A stretch of DNA of 64,000 nucleotides from Isoetes taiwanensis (GCA_021234155.1 JAJEKV010000191.1:403806-467805), one strand, 5' to 3'; positions 48,525 through 59,550 are shown, numbered from the stretch's first letter. Notes: generated from the letters alone by a model not told the origin. Made by a program: numbers and translations.

Positions 48525-49133
48525 ATGTATTTACAGGCTGATATCCTGTCTCAACTAATGTCTAGACAACGGAAAGATTAACTAGGCATCTTGTATTTTC
48601 AGAGTTGGCATCCTGGTCTGAATAATATCTAAATAATACAGCATCTACTTCAAGGGTCATCACATGGAAACACGTGCACAGTTTAAAACACCCAACAAAT
48701 GAGGATCAAGAAGCAAAACACAATAGAAAGTAATGGACAAATGTAGAGCTTAACCTAGTATTTGAAAAAGAACATAGCCCAATCATTAACGGACATATCT
48801 AGAGCTTAATGTATTACTTACAAATGAACACAGCCCAACCAGCACCTGGATTCCACGTTGGTTTGAAAGCACAATGATTCCCTCCCGGAATCAAGATTAA
48901 GAGTGCATGTAGTTCCTTCTGCCTGCATGCAGCCACGTCAACCATTAGATTAGCTACACAACAGCAAGGTAAATAGAACAGGTAATTACAACTAGCCATC
49001 AAAACTTTCAGAGTTGCCATGCTGGCCTGACTAATGTCTAGATAATACACGGTTTGTAACACCCAACAAATGTGAATCAAGCAGCAAAACACAATACAAA
49101 CTAACAGACATATCAAGAGTTTAATCTACTATA
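48525..49133. repeat. Diverged tandem repeat (~410 bp unit), left of composite
   Basis: 'cagagttggcatcctggtctgaataatatctaaata' near 48600 recurs as 'cagagttgccatgctggcctgactaatgtctagata' near 49010. The downstream motifs 'aacacccaacaaatg', 'gcaaaacacaata' and 'gagcttaa' follow at matching spacing. The second unit is cut at 49133 by the Helitron block and resumes at 53764. Confidence 0.75.
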
Positions 49134-51101
49134 CTAGTAATGGTACCCAGCCTTGCTGGGCATAAATTAGGAACCTTTAATTTCTTTTTTTTTTTATTCT
49201 CCCTTTTTTTTTTTTCTAACCCCGTTCTCCCTCCCTTTGCCTTCCCTTTCCCCTTTCCCTTTTTTTCTTTCTCTTTTTCTTATCAGCTTTTTCCCTTCCT
49301 TTTTATCTTTCCCCGCTCTTCCCATTTTTCCACTACTCTCTTTCCCTTTCCTTTTCCCCTTCCCCTTTCTCTTCCTTTTCCTTTTCCTTTGCTCTTTCCC
49401 GTTTCTCATGCATTTTTTTCGTTCTCTTTTGCTTACCTTTTCATGTGCCCTTTTCTTCCTTTCCCCACCCTCTTCCTCTTGATCACGTGCCCTTTTCCCA
49501 TCTCTTTTCCCATTTCTCTCCTCCTTTTTCCTCATGCTCTTTTTGCTTTCCCTTCTCCTTTTTCCGCTTCCCTTTTCATTTCAACTTTCCATTCCCTTTT
49601 CATACTTTCCCCCACCCTTTTTGCTTTGCAATGTTCCCTTTTTTCCTTTCCTTTCTCTTTCCCTTCCTTCGTTTCCCTTTCCCCGTTCCTTTAAGCTTTT
49701 CATATGCCTCTTTCCATTCCTTTTCTCAACCTTTTTATGTACCCTTTTTCCTTCTTTCCCCATCTTCTTCCCCCTTTTCCCCTTTCCACTTTCTCCTTTC
49801 TTGTTTCTTTTTTCTTTTCCCTTTCCCATACTCTTTTCCCTTTCTTTCTTCTATTTCTCACCCCTTTCCCTCTTCCCTTTTTTCTCGTGCCCTTTTCTCC
49901 TTCCTCTTTTCTATTCCTTGCTCCCTACCTTTGTCTATTCTAATTCCCCCCCACATTTTTCCTCATTTTCCATCCTTTTCCTCTTCCTTTTTCTCGATGC
50001 TCTTTTTGCTTTCCTTTTTCTCTTTCTTCACCCTTTCTCTTTTCCCCTTTTTTCACGCCCTTTCATTTTTTCTCTTTTTCTCGTTCCCTTTTCCCAAGTT
50101 CTCTTTTTCCTTTTCCCCCTCTCTTTTCCTTTTTACTTTTCTTTTTCCCATAGACTTTTGCAACCTTTTCTTATTTTCCCTTACCTTTTTCTCCTTTTCT
50201 CACCTTTACTTCTTACCCTTCTCATGATTGCTCTTTTTCCGTTCCCTTTTCCCCCTCGCCTATTCTATTCCTTTTCTATTTTCTTTTATCTTTCCATTTT
50301 CCTTTTCTCCTTCTCTTTCCTTTTCCTCTTACCTTTCCTTTTGTTCCTTTTCCTTTTTCCTTTTCCCTTTTCCTTTTCCCTTTCATCGTTTTCCTTTTCC
50401 CTTCTCCTCTTCCTTTTCTCTTTTCCCTTTTCCCTTTCATCGTTTTTCCTTTTCCCTTCCCTCTTCCTTTTCCCTTTTCATCGTTTTCCTTTTCCCTTCC
50501 CCTCTTCCTTTTCCCTTTTCCTTTTCCCTTTTCCCTTTCATCGTTTTTTCCTTTTCCTTTTCCCTTTTCCCTTTTCCCTTTCATCGTTTTTCCTTTTCCC
50601 TTCCCCTTTTCCCTTTTCCCTTTTCCTTTCATCATTTTTCCTTTTCTCTTCCCCTTTTCCGTTTCCCTTTTCCCTTTTCCCTTTTCCCTTTCATCGTTTT
50701 TCCTTTTCCCGTCCCTTTTCCCTTTTCCTTTTCCTTTTCCGTTTTCCATTTTCCCTTTTCCGTTTTCCTTTTTCCTTTCATCTTTTTCCTTTTCCCTTCC
50801 CTTTTCCTTTTCCCTTTTCCTTTCATAGTTTTCCCTTTTCCCTTTCATCGTTTTCCTTTTCCCTTCCCTTTTTCTTTTTCCCTTTTCCCTTTTCCCTTTC
50901 ATCGTTTTTCCTTTTCCCTTCCCCTTCCCCTTCCCCTTTTCCCTTTTCCCTTTTCCTTTTCCTTTTCCCTTTCATATTGAAGCCATAGTCAAGATGAAAT
51001 TTTAGTTGAAGACACGCACACATCATCTCCACCATTGGTCAATCAAATCCTCGACCGTCCGATTTAGGGTGCGGTCCATTACACAACATTATAATATAAG
51101 A
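49134..51101 (-). mobile_element. Helitron H5 with polypurine core
   Basis: The minus-strand 5' end TCTTATATTATAATGTTGTG starts at 51101. The 3' end has the hairpin GCCCAGCAAGGCTGGGT (one weakened pair) and CTAG at 49134. Flanking bases A and T agree. About 1.97 kb long, it has roughly 130 bp of unique 5' sequence (51101 down to about 50970), then some 1.8 kb that is purine-rich on the element's own strand. The core's 5' half is a minisatellite in which an 'AAACGATGAAAGGG' spacer separates GGGAAAA runs. It encodes nothing credible. It is nearly identical to H6. Confidence 0.92.
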
Positions 51102-51477
51102 TAACTTCCTTTCTGATGCAACTATCTAGAACAGAGATTAATTCTGCATCATCCAATCCTTGTGCCTTTCTCATTTCTGTGATACCTATATCAAAAATAG
51201 ACGTATCTTGCGGAGGAAACCTGCCATACGAATCTGGCAACTTCTTTTCCGAATAGGCGTCCCAAAATTCGTTCCACTTTTCCCATACCGGGTCAGAAGA
51301 AAAAACAATCTTGCAGGCATCCTTTGGCACCGTTTGCTCTTCTGTGCCAGCTTGTGCATCCCCTTTTTTCTTCTTTGATCTAGTGCCCTTGTTCTTGTCC
51401 TGTATTATGGTTTGGCACAGTGTCCTTTCTAGTAATTTGAATTCGGCACTCTTAGATTGCCCTTGTCTGGTCGGCAT
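51102..51477 (-). CDS. Unassigned ORF, 3' end cut by Helitron H5
   Basis: From ATG at 51477 the frame runs through a basic, low-complexity part (NKGTRSKKKKGD) and then a more globular part (WEKWNEFWDAYSEKKLPD, DTSIFDIGITEMRK, DDAELISVLDSCIRKEV). The last residues (ILYYNVV) and stop lie within the H5 terminus. If the bases left of H5 are joined instead, a stop follows at once (ATA TAG), but those bases may not be the original neighbour. The family is not recognised. It may be a captured exon or an ORF of another element. The frame is intact and the composition protein-like. Confidence 0.4.
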
Positions 51478-51593
51478 TGGTTTTCCATATTCGATCCATT
51501 GGTTCTGGCGTGCATAAGCTATCCATATATCACCGCAAAATATGGGCGTTAGATAAAAAATAAGCAGTCGTAAGAAACAATAATATAAAAGCG

Positions 51594-51760
51594 CCGCCGG
51601 CGTTTTTCGTTAATCACGTATTTACAAGAAACGCGCCTGGCGCGATTTCTTCATGATGAAGAATTCGCGCCAGGCGCGTTTCTTGTAAATCCGTCACACA
51701 AATAACAACATAAAACGCGCCAGGCGCGTTTTTGCTAATCACGTATTTAGAAAATCGCAG
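51594..51760. repeat. CGCGCC-GGCGCG palindrome cluster
   Basis: 51621-51689 is a near-perfect 69-bp palindrome: 34-bp arms with one mismatch around a single central base. Each arm contains ACGCGCC-GGCGCG. A third CGCGCCAGGCGCG lies at 51716-51728, and GCGCCGCCGGCG at 51591-51602. The sequences after two of them, 'gtttttcgttaatcacgtattta' (51602) and 'gtttttgctaatcacgtattta' (51728), are direct repeats. It is AT-rich outside the GC blocks. It lies in the 672-bp spacer between two Helitrons. Confidence 0.9.
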
Positions 51761-51773
51761 CCATATGAAGAAA

Positions 51774-53763
51774 CTAGTAATGGTACCCAGCCTTGCTGGG
51801 CATAAATTAGGAACCTTTAATTTCTTTTTTTTTTATTCTCCCTTTTTTTTTTCTAACCCCGTTCTCCCTCCCTTTGCCTTCCCTTTCCCCTTTCCCTTTT
51901 TTTCTTTCTCTTTTTCTTATCAGCTTTTTCCCTTCCTTTTTATCTTTCCCCGCTCTTCCCATTTTTCCACTACTCTCTTTCCCTTTCCTTTTCCCCTTCC
52001 CCTTCCTCTTCCTTTTCCTTTTCCTTTGCTCTTTCCCGTTTCTCATGCATTTTTTTCGTTCTCTTTTGCTTACCTTTTCATGTGCCCTTTTCTTCCTTTC
52101 CCCACCCTCTTCCTCTTGATCACGTGCCCTTTTCCCCATCTCTTTTCCCATTTCTCTCTCCTCTTTTCCTCATGCTCTTTTTGCTTTCCCTTCTCCTTTT
52201 TCCGCTTCCCTTTTCATTTCAACTTTCCATTCCCTTTTCATACTTTCCCCACCCTTTTGCTTTGCAATGTTCCCTTTTTCCCTTTCCTTTCTCTTTCCCC
52301 TTCCTTTACATTTTCCCTTTCCCGTTCCCTTTCGCTTTTCATATGCCTCTTTCCATTCCCTTTTCTCAACCTTTTTTATGTACCCTTTTTCCTTCTTTCC
52401 CCATCTTCTTCCCCCTTTTCCCCTTTCCACTTTCTCCTTTCTTGTTTCTTTTTTCTTTTCCCTTTCCCATACTCTTTTTCCCTTTCTTTCTTCTATTTCC
52501 TCACCCTTTCCCTCTTCCCTTTTTTCTCGTGCCCTTTTCTCCTTCCTCTTTTCCTATTCCTTGCTCCCTACCCTTTGTCTATTCTAATTCCCCCCCACCT
52601 TTTTCCTCATTTTTCCATCCTTTTCCTCTTCCTTTTTCTCGATGCTCTTTTTGCTTTCCTTTTTCTCTTTCTTCACCCTTTTTCTTTTTTTTTTTCACGC
52701 CCTTTCATTTTTTCTCTTTTTCGTTCCCTTTTCCCAAGTTCTCTTTTCCCTTTTCCCCTCTCTTTTCCTTTTTACTTTTCTTTTTTCCCATAGACTTTTG
52801 CAACCTTTTCTTATTTTCCCTTACCTTTTTCTCCTTTTCTCACCTTTACTTCTTACCCTTCTCATGATTGCTCTTTTCCGTTCCTTTCCCCTCGCCTATT
52901 CTATTCCTTTTTCTATTTTCTTTTTTATCTTTCCATTTTCCTTTTCTCCTTCTCTTTCCTTTTTTCCTCTTACCTTTCCTTTATTCCTTTTCCTTTTTTT
53001 CCTTTTCCCTTTTCCCTTTTCCTTTTCCCTTTCCTTCGTTTTTCCTTTTCCTTCTCCTCTTCCTTTTCCCTTTTCCCTTTTTCCCTTTCATCGTTTTCCT
53101 TTTCCCTTCCCCTCTTCCTTTTCCCTTTCATCGTTTTTTCCTTTTCCCTTCCCCTCTTCCTTTTCCCTTTTCCCTTTTCCTTTTTCCCTTTCATCGTTTT
53201 TCCTTTTCCTTTTCCTTTTCCCTTTTCCCTTTTCCCTTTTTTCCCTTTCATCGTTTTCCTTTTCCTTCCCCTTTTCCCTTTTCCTTTCATCATTTTTCCT
53301 TTTCTCTTCCCCTTTTCCGTTTCCCTTTTCCCTTTTCCCTTTTCCCTTTCATCGTTTTCCTTTTCCCTGTCCCCTTTTCCTTTTCCCTTTTCCTTTTCCT
53401 TTTCCGTTTTTCCATTTTCCCTTTTCCGTTTTCCCTTTTCCCTTTCATCTTTTTTCCTTTTCCCTTCCCCTTTTCCTTTTCCTTTTCCCTTTCATAGTTT
53501 TCCCTTTTCCCTTTCATCGTTTTCCTTTTCCTTCCCCTTTTTCTTTTCCCTTTTCCCTTTTCCTTTCATCGTTTTTCCTTTTCCTTCCCTTCCCTTCCCT
53601 TTTCCCTTTTCCTTTTCCTTTTCCTTTTCCCTTTCATATTGAAGCCATAGTCAAGATGAAATTTTAGTTGAAGACACGCACACATCATCTCCACCATTGG
53701 TCAATCAAATCCTCGACCGTCCGATTTAGGGTGCGGTCCATTACACAACATTATAATATAAGA
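51774..53763 (-). mobile_element. Helitron H6 with polypurine core
   Basis: Same structure as H5: 5' TCTTATATTATAATGTTGTG at 53763 downward, purine-rich core, hairpin GCCCAGCAAGGCTGGGT and CTAG at 51774, with A and T flanks. It is 1,990 bp. It differs from H5 mainly by run-length changes and scattered substitutions, so the two copies are recent relatives. No protein. Confidence 0.92.
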
Positions 53764-54020
53764 TAGAAATGAACGTAGCCCAACCACTAACGGACACATC
53801 TACAGCTTAATCTATTATTTAAATATAAACACAGCCCAAGCAGCACCTGGATTCCACGTTGGTACAAAAGCACACAACTTCCCTCTGGATGCAAGAGTAA
53901 GAGTGCTGTAGTTCTCTCTTTACATGCGCATGGCAGCGTACGTAAACAACTAGATTAGACACATAGGAGCAAGGTAAATAAGACAGGAAATAAACTACAA
54001 CTGGCCAGCAAAACTTTCAA
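53764..54020. repeat. Diverged tandem repeat, right of composite
   Basis: 'gaacgtagcccaaccactaacggacacatctacagcttaat..cagcccaagcagcacctggattccacgttgg' matches 48770-48862 closely. It then follows the later part of the unit to about 'actacaactggccagcaaaactttcaaa'. Joined to 49133 it restores an uninterrupted repeat unit. Confidence 0.8.
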
Positions 54021-55390
54021 AACTCTCTTATTCCATCCTATACTAGAATAACCTTTTCAACCCCATATCCCTTGGTACATACTCTGAAAGAAAACACATA
54101 TATAACTTGGGACACCAAACAGCTGGAACAATCAACACAAAATATCAGGGAAGGAGCAAAATACAATGGGGACTAAGGCATAAATTCGGATGCTAATTCA
54201 TAATCTATAGCTACTATCAAACCAATAATGTGATTTAGTCTCACAGTTAGCTTAATATTGTCTATATTTCTCTGTTCCTACACAAAGAAGGCATCAGAAT
54301 TATCCACCAAGGAGATTGTGAATGCACAAGAGCTAGACAAATCCCATACCGATAAATTCATTGAAGCCCCACATTTCTGTGAATGCACAAGAGCTAGCAA
54401 AGAAGTGAAAGGCAAAAATGGAGTTGATCAGAAGCTTGCAGGGATAAATCCGGCACGATAGAATGAAGGTAACAGACTCACGTTATGTTCTAGCTTGAAA
54501 CCGATGAAGATGGCCCCAAAACGACCTGCAATCATGAAGGATAACCGTAATATCGTGCAATGGAGGTAAGGAATGGAAAGAAACAGAGGCAAAAACACTT
54601 ATAGATGTATTTTCGCCGTTCGTGGCCAAGAATGCTCTGTTTTAGGTTTGGAGAAGCGGGGAGCCGTATGGAATCATGTCTCCTTAAAACCTTGAGGCAA
54701 CCTCAATCACAACTCGTGGGAGCCGAGAACCGACCCTCCGGCTCCATCATGTTTTGTTATAACAGATAAAATCCCTTCGGGAGTTTAGAAACCAAAGATT
54801 CGCACACACAAAGCCGTGTAACATCTGCTCTAAACGGGATTCGAGTCGGAATCATTTTGAAGGCTCCGAATCGGATCTCATTCGCCTCTGGCGCCAACAA
54901 ATAATAAGTACATTAGAACGATGAAATATTATTTTAATCTTTTGCCATAATGTAACAAAAAAAACAACTTCGATACCGGTTAAACGACGGGCAGTTACCC
55001 CCGAACCCGCCATAGCCGCATCAAACCGATGGAGGGGCGGGGCGGATCCGAATCGACGAAGGGGTTTCAACGTGGGTCGTCCGATCTGGAAAATGAGAAG
55101 CCCCAGTCCGCCATAAGCCGGACAGGATCCGCCTAGTCGATTCCAGAAAAATGCACGCTCGGATTGCCTTCCATATTTCCTTGCAAGTTTTTATTTTTTC
55201 CTAACATTCACTTTGAAAGCCCTTAGATTTATTAGAATTAATTAATATAGGCAATTAAAATCGTACACCTCATAACTTAGCATTTAATGCATCTAGATAG
55301 AATTTAATTTTAATGACTTTCGATACCAACGGGATTAAACCCCTAAATCCAATCCAAGCCCGCATCCAAAGCCCTAAATAAGAGGGCTTT
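54021..55390. other. Unassigned region
   Basis: Short frames only. 'tgtgaatgcacaagagctag' occurs twice (54317 and 54377), indicating a small local duplication. GC is higher around 54.6-55.1 kb, where it looks exon-like on the minus strand, but no peptide is recognisable. Confidence 0.3.
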
Positions 55391-55394
55391 TTAT

Positions 55395-56132
55395 CTGGGC
55401 CGTCGATCTCGCACATTCGACGGCCCAGAAGGTGACACCTCAATCTCTACCAAAAGGGGGTTGCTTGGGGTGATTCGAGGTGTCACCTTTTGGACCGTCC
55501 ATCTCAGAGATGGACGGCCGAGATCAATCTCTACCAACATGTTGGTAGAGCTCATATAATTGTATATATATGAGTGATAATGATATTTCATCAACATGAA
55601 TATAAACACACCATAAAAGTTGCAGCACAACTTTTTCCTTATTTACTTACTACCAAGCCTCAGCTTATATGGGTCATGAGACTGCAACTTTTGAAACTTT
55701 GATCACTCTAAGAAAAGAGTGAATCTGCTTCTTTAATAGCCTGCTTGCGACTTTCTTCCTTCATTCCAGAAATGACAGTGTCACGAGGCTTGTAACGACG
55801 AACATTGAACTCTGTTGCATTGCCAAAGCATCAGTAGCAATACAGTTCGAGAAGAGAAGCATCAAAAACAATAATTCACCTCCAGTTATGCCATTGCGAT
55901 CATCTTGAACAAACAAGACGCGGCTGCTGTCTGACCAAGCATCCAGTTTAATGCGATAAACCATGTCGATGATAAACCTATATTAGATTTGATCGCCCTT
56001 CAATGATGACTCTTCAATGAACAAAGATAACTTACCTTGAAGTATGGGTGATCGATGTCTGGATAACGCAATATGCCAATATCAAGCATGGTCTTCTCAT
56101 GGCGCTCATGCTTGGTGAAAAAGGTTTTAAAG
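55395..56132 (-). repeat. Dispersed repeat X2, uninterrupted copy
   Basis: Matches X1 left (30850-31145) and then X1 right (37833-38325) without the 6.6 kb Penelope-like insertion. It has the 12-bp-arm hairpin at 55395-55417 and, unlike X1, a perfect 22-bp palindrome (CTCTACCAACA plus complement) at 55529-55550. The captured three-exon gene end lies at about 55708-55811, 55880-55961 and 56036-56120. The acceptor before the middle exon reads ATG where X1 has CAG, so that intron could not be spliced here. Confidence 0.75.
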
Positions 56133-57880
56133 CTATTGATTGTTGCACCAGTCTGAGCAAAGTCGACTGAAAGCTACAGCTAAGAACTTGAAGTCAAAGT
56201 CCAAGTCAAAGTTGTAGATGTAAAAGATTCCTCTAGATGTAAAAGATTATCCCAAGATTGCCCGAGATTCTCAAGGATTTTAAGAAGATTCTCTTAGATT
56301 CCTCTAGGCTCTCAAAGATTCTCCAAAGATTCTGCCGCGAGTCACCGCCGAGGCTGGCGACGCCGCCTCGAAGCCCTACCAGGCGTAATAGATGCATATG
56401 TAAAGGAAAGGAAGGCATAGATACAGAGACAATGACTCTGCTCCCGTGAATTACGTAGTCCTTGATTCATACACCACTTTCTGTTATCCATGTGGTTCTT
56501 CAAGTATAACTGCTTATTTTAGTTGCATTTGTGCCTATTTCTAATGGTCATGTCATACACACTTTTTTGGTATGCATGTCCTCCCAGTATAACTGCTTTC
56601 TTTGATTTATATAATCTGCATCTATATCTAATGGTTTTGTCATACCCCACAAATGTTCATTATCTTGTCATGTTTTAATCTATAAGATTTGGAAAAACAA
56701 CCATTGAATTAGCTATAACACTTGTACATGCTCCTCCAAACCTATTATAACAACAAAGCAAACATTGGCATTAGAGATCCTATGCCAACTCATGTAAGCA
56801 ACCAATGCTCATGTAGAAATTTATAAACAAAAAGCTACTACACAAGCTGGTTGGGTCTTATGGCTTGCGTTCCCAACACCATTAAAATAGAATTTAACAG
56901 TCTTTGTAACATAGTTTGTGTTGATCTCTTCATATAAAATGCAAAATTTGTGTTGATCTCTTCATATAAAATGCAAAATATTATCTGGGATATAAAGAAC
57001 AAATTGACTATTTAAACAATCAAAATGAAAAGACCTGCATTTGTTGCTCAAATTTTGTTGCAGAGAAACCACAAAACTCGTTTGCAGGAAATCTTGTTAT
57101 TGAGATATAGACTACATTACGAGCTATGCACTGTTTGCATTGTGCAAATGCCATTCCTAACCATGTGCTAACCATGTGTTTTATGCGTAGAGTTTTGTGC
57201 TCTTTGCTGCATTAGGCATTTGTTCATGCAACAAGGTGAAAAAATGTTAAAAGCCATGTTATCAACATCTTATAGCCATTGCAACCTGAAAAAGGCCAAC
57301 AACACAGTAAATGCATAAGCATGGCACTAGAATTGAAAACAAAATCCAAGTTATAGTAGAAAACCATGAACGAGACTCAAATAATTCTATTATAAGTTAC
57401 AGCAAATAATGCTAAGAGAAAGAGCATGGCAACAAAAGAGCATGGTTCTTAGCAAATGACAAATACCGGTAACAAATCGGGGCCGAACGAAGACTGCACA
57501 TTAGAGAAAAGACGGCACCAATAGAGAAAGCAAAGAATAAAATTAGGAAAGCCCATAAATGGGCTAGAAATAAGCCCAGAATTATGTCGAGACCATTGGG
57601 TTAGACCCATTTAATTCAGTTACAGACTATGACCACAAAACGGGCTTCTAATTGAACCCATCTCTTTTGTGAAGAGGTGCTTTAGCGGCAACAGATCAGA
57701 CACCAGCTTCTCCAAGAAACACTGCTAAACTTACAGCCCCATTTATACTGATGCAAGCAGCTGGGATTTTTACACTCCAGTTAAGCTCACCTCTAATAGC
57801 TGCAAACTATAACCGTTCCCGATCCAAAGGTTAGAAGCAACTTGACGCATATATCAAAAGATATTCCTGAAGTCGATATG
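56133..57880. other. Unassigned region with minisatellites
   Basis: 56155-56215 has (AAGTCA)n-type repeats like 20900 and 46105. 56225-56335 has GATTCT-type repeats like 45540. A perfect ~33-bp tandem duplication ('tttgtgttgatctcttcata...') lies near 56917-56982. The remaining sequence is AT-rich with no recognisable gene. Confidence 0.4.
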
Positions 57881-57883
57881 TAC

Positions 57884-57981
57884 CTGATGGACATTAAAGC
57901 CATGCCAACGAAGACAGCAGCCAAAAACTCTTTGATGATCAGCATACTGAAATGCCAAATGGACATTAAAGCCATGCCAAC
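57884..57981 (-). pseudogene. ZIP transporter exon, 3' part with 72-bp duplication
   Basis: The minus strand reads AAVFVGMALMSI twice, because a 72-bp segment is tandemly duplicated (57888-57959 and 57960-57981 plus 58642 onward). The exon ends at a donor after 57884 ('ATCAG|gtacat'). The upstream half lies at 58642-58733 across a hAT-type insertion. The wording matches the C-terminal region of plant ZIP-family transporters of the ZTP29 type. The duplication disrupts the membrane helix, so the copy is unlikely to be functional. Confidence 0.55.
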
Positions 57982-58633
57982 CATAGTTGTTTGTTAGCAG
58001 TTATCGTTAGCTAACGGCTAACGTCAAAATAACGTGTAACTAGTTATCTAGGAAGTTGATAACGTGTTATTTTTTGGCCAAAAAAAAAATTGATCAGATT
58101 TTAACAATTTAAAACATGATCTTGACTAATTTAATCATGCTGAATCTAAATATGTAATCAAAATTTGAAAATACCTTATCTAACCTGCTGAAAAATCAGA
58201 ATGTCACTTAAACCTTTGAAGCGAAATGAGAGAATTGCAACAGAGAACTGCACTACAGAAATTAGATGAATGAGTTTTGAAAATGCAAAAGACATACCTT
58301 CAGATCAGAGCAGGCATATGGCGAAACTGGCAGACCAAAATCGGCCCAGGCTACTCCAGAAATTGCCACTTTTTGTTCTCCTTTTGTCTCGGATCTGCAA
58401 ACAGAGAGCGGCATGCTTTCAGATGCCAATAACACGCAACAAAAGGGTTTTCTAAATTAGATTTTCACATATTTAGATTCATCTCAAAATTCTGAACAAA
58501 ATGGTATAATTTTTTTTTTTATTTTTTGATGGCTGTAAGTTTTGGCAAAAATAACATAAGTTATTATTAGTTATTTTTTAAATAACGCCTAACGCGTTAT
58601 TTTTTGGGGCTAACGCGTTATCTAACAACTATG
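57982..58633. mobile_element. hAT-type MITE with 8-bp target duplication
   Basis: The 652-bp element begins CATAGTTGTTTG and ends with the complement of CATAGTTGTTAG, flanked by ATGCCAAC at 57974-57981 and 58634-58641. The paralogous 72-bp repeat at 57888 shows the same sequence without the insertion, which proves the target duplication. Repeated TAACG/CGTTA motifs crowd both subterminal regions, as expected for transposase-binding sites. It has no coding capacity. The 8-bp duplication and short imperfect inverted repeats fit the hAT superfamily. Confidence 0.88.
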
Positions 58634-58641
58634 ATGCCAAC

Positions 58642-58733
58642 GAAGACAGCAGCCACAGCTCTTTGATGACCAGCATACTGAAATGCCAATGGCAACATCT
58701 CGTGGAGAGTAAGAAATACCATCACTCCACCAA
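58642..58733 (-). pseudogene. ZIP (ZTP29-like) transporter exon, 5' part
   Basis: After an acceptor ('ctcag' on the minus strand at 58735) the exon reads GGVMVFLTLHEMLPLAFQYA then GHQRAVAAVF, the HE-containing metal-binding helix of ZIP transporters. The closest wording I know is plant ZTP29 (LHEMLPLAF-YAG-x-x-AV-AVF-GM). ZIP proteins import zinc and other divalent cations into the cytosol. A hAT-type insertion splits the exon after the VF-G segment. I see no other exon of the gene, so this is a fragment. Confidence 0.7.
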
Positions 58734-58739
58734 CTGAGA

Positions 58740-59490
58740 GATGTATTCAATTAGGGCATCAAAATTCTGGAATTCAATACTTGCCAGGACAATGCTGCAA
58801 CTCGGAAACCCTGCCATTTACTGTTTATCGAACACCTCCGATTATGTTGCTAGATGGACATATTATGCATGAATATTTAGTGGGTGGCATATTGCATTGA
58901 CAAAAGGCAACTGCTATTCCCTGTATAAGACAGATCTTCATGAAGTACATGTGATGAGTTGATCTTTGCAGGTGATAGATAGCTGTCACTGGCTAAGTCT
59001 TGTGTGTTGTTTGGACCTTCATGAACTCCAAGCGATGTAGGCACATTCCAGTTTCTCTTAGCTGGTGATGTTATGGCACCTGGATCCCACAATTCAAGAT
59101 CTGCAACAGACATCTATCAGGCTTCTGCTTGTTTCTCTTTTTGTCACCTACAAATTGATAATTAAAGATAAATAATAAGAGGCTAGAAATCAAATAAAGA
59201 GGGGCACATCCCTCTGCATAAATAAACTGCAGATGGCTCACCTGCGTTGGCTGATAATCTTATGATACTAAAACCCTGCTCATGCAGAAGAATACATCCA
59301 CCAAATCGTCTACATGGAGTATTTCACAGGGCCTCATATTACATAAAATGAAATGTCTTAAGCATAAAACCAGGGAGGCCCTCCTGACGCCACCCAACAT
59401 ACCAGTCACTCCTTGCGAGTCAAAACTCTTGTTGAGCCACATCCTGCAACCACCACATATAGCAAATAAGATGCATGATATATCCATTGT
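58740..59490. other. Region between the ZIP and SF3B2 fragments
   Basis: A minus-strand open stretch at 59113-58877 (DLELWDPGAITSPAKRNWNV) is serine- and asparagine-rich and unassigned. A possible exon after 'gttgtgcag' near 59440 reads MWLNKSFDSQGVTG. Neither matches the next expected exons of SF3B2 or ZIP proteins. Confidence 0.3.
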
Positions 59491-59497
59491 GACAAAC

Positions 59498-59550
59498 CTG
59501 CAAGATATGTCCATTGTGACAAACCTGCAAGAATTTCTGTTTCTGACAAT
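59498..59550. repeat. 27-bp tandem duplication over a splice donor
   Basis: 'tccattgtgacaaacctgcaag' occurs twice in tandem, near 59481 and 59508. On the minus strand it copies the end of the SF3B2-like exon and the start of its intron, giving two candidate donors. Confidence 0.75.

Noticed and set aside
50276-50902. KGKREKGKG-type repeats as a possible basic repeat protein
   Set aside because: Same purine tract read on the minus strand. Indels between H5 and H6 break the frame.
49534-50988. A 484-codon plus-strand frame and lysine/glutamate/glycine-rich frames on the other strand
   Set aside because: Low-complexity translation of the H5 core; its twin in H6 has different lengths because of run-length changes, which is unlike a conserved gene.
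58877-59113. A 78-codon frame as an SF3B2 or ZIP exon
   Set aside because: The peptide (DLELWDPGAITSPAKRNWNV) matches no segment of either family that I know.
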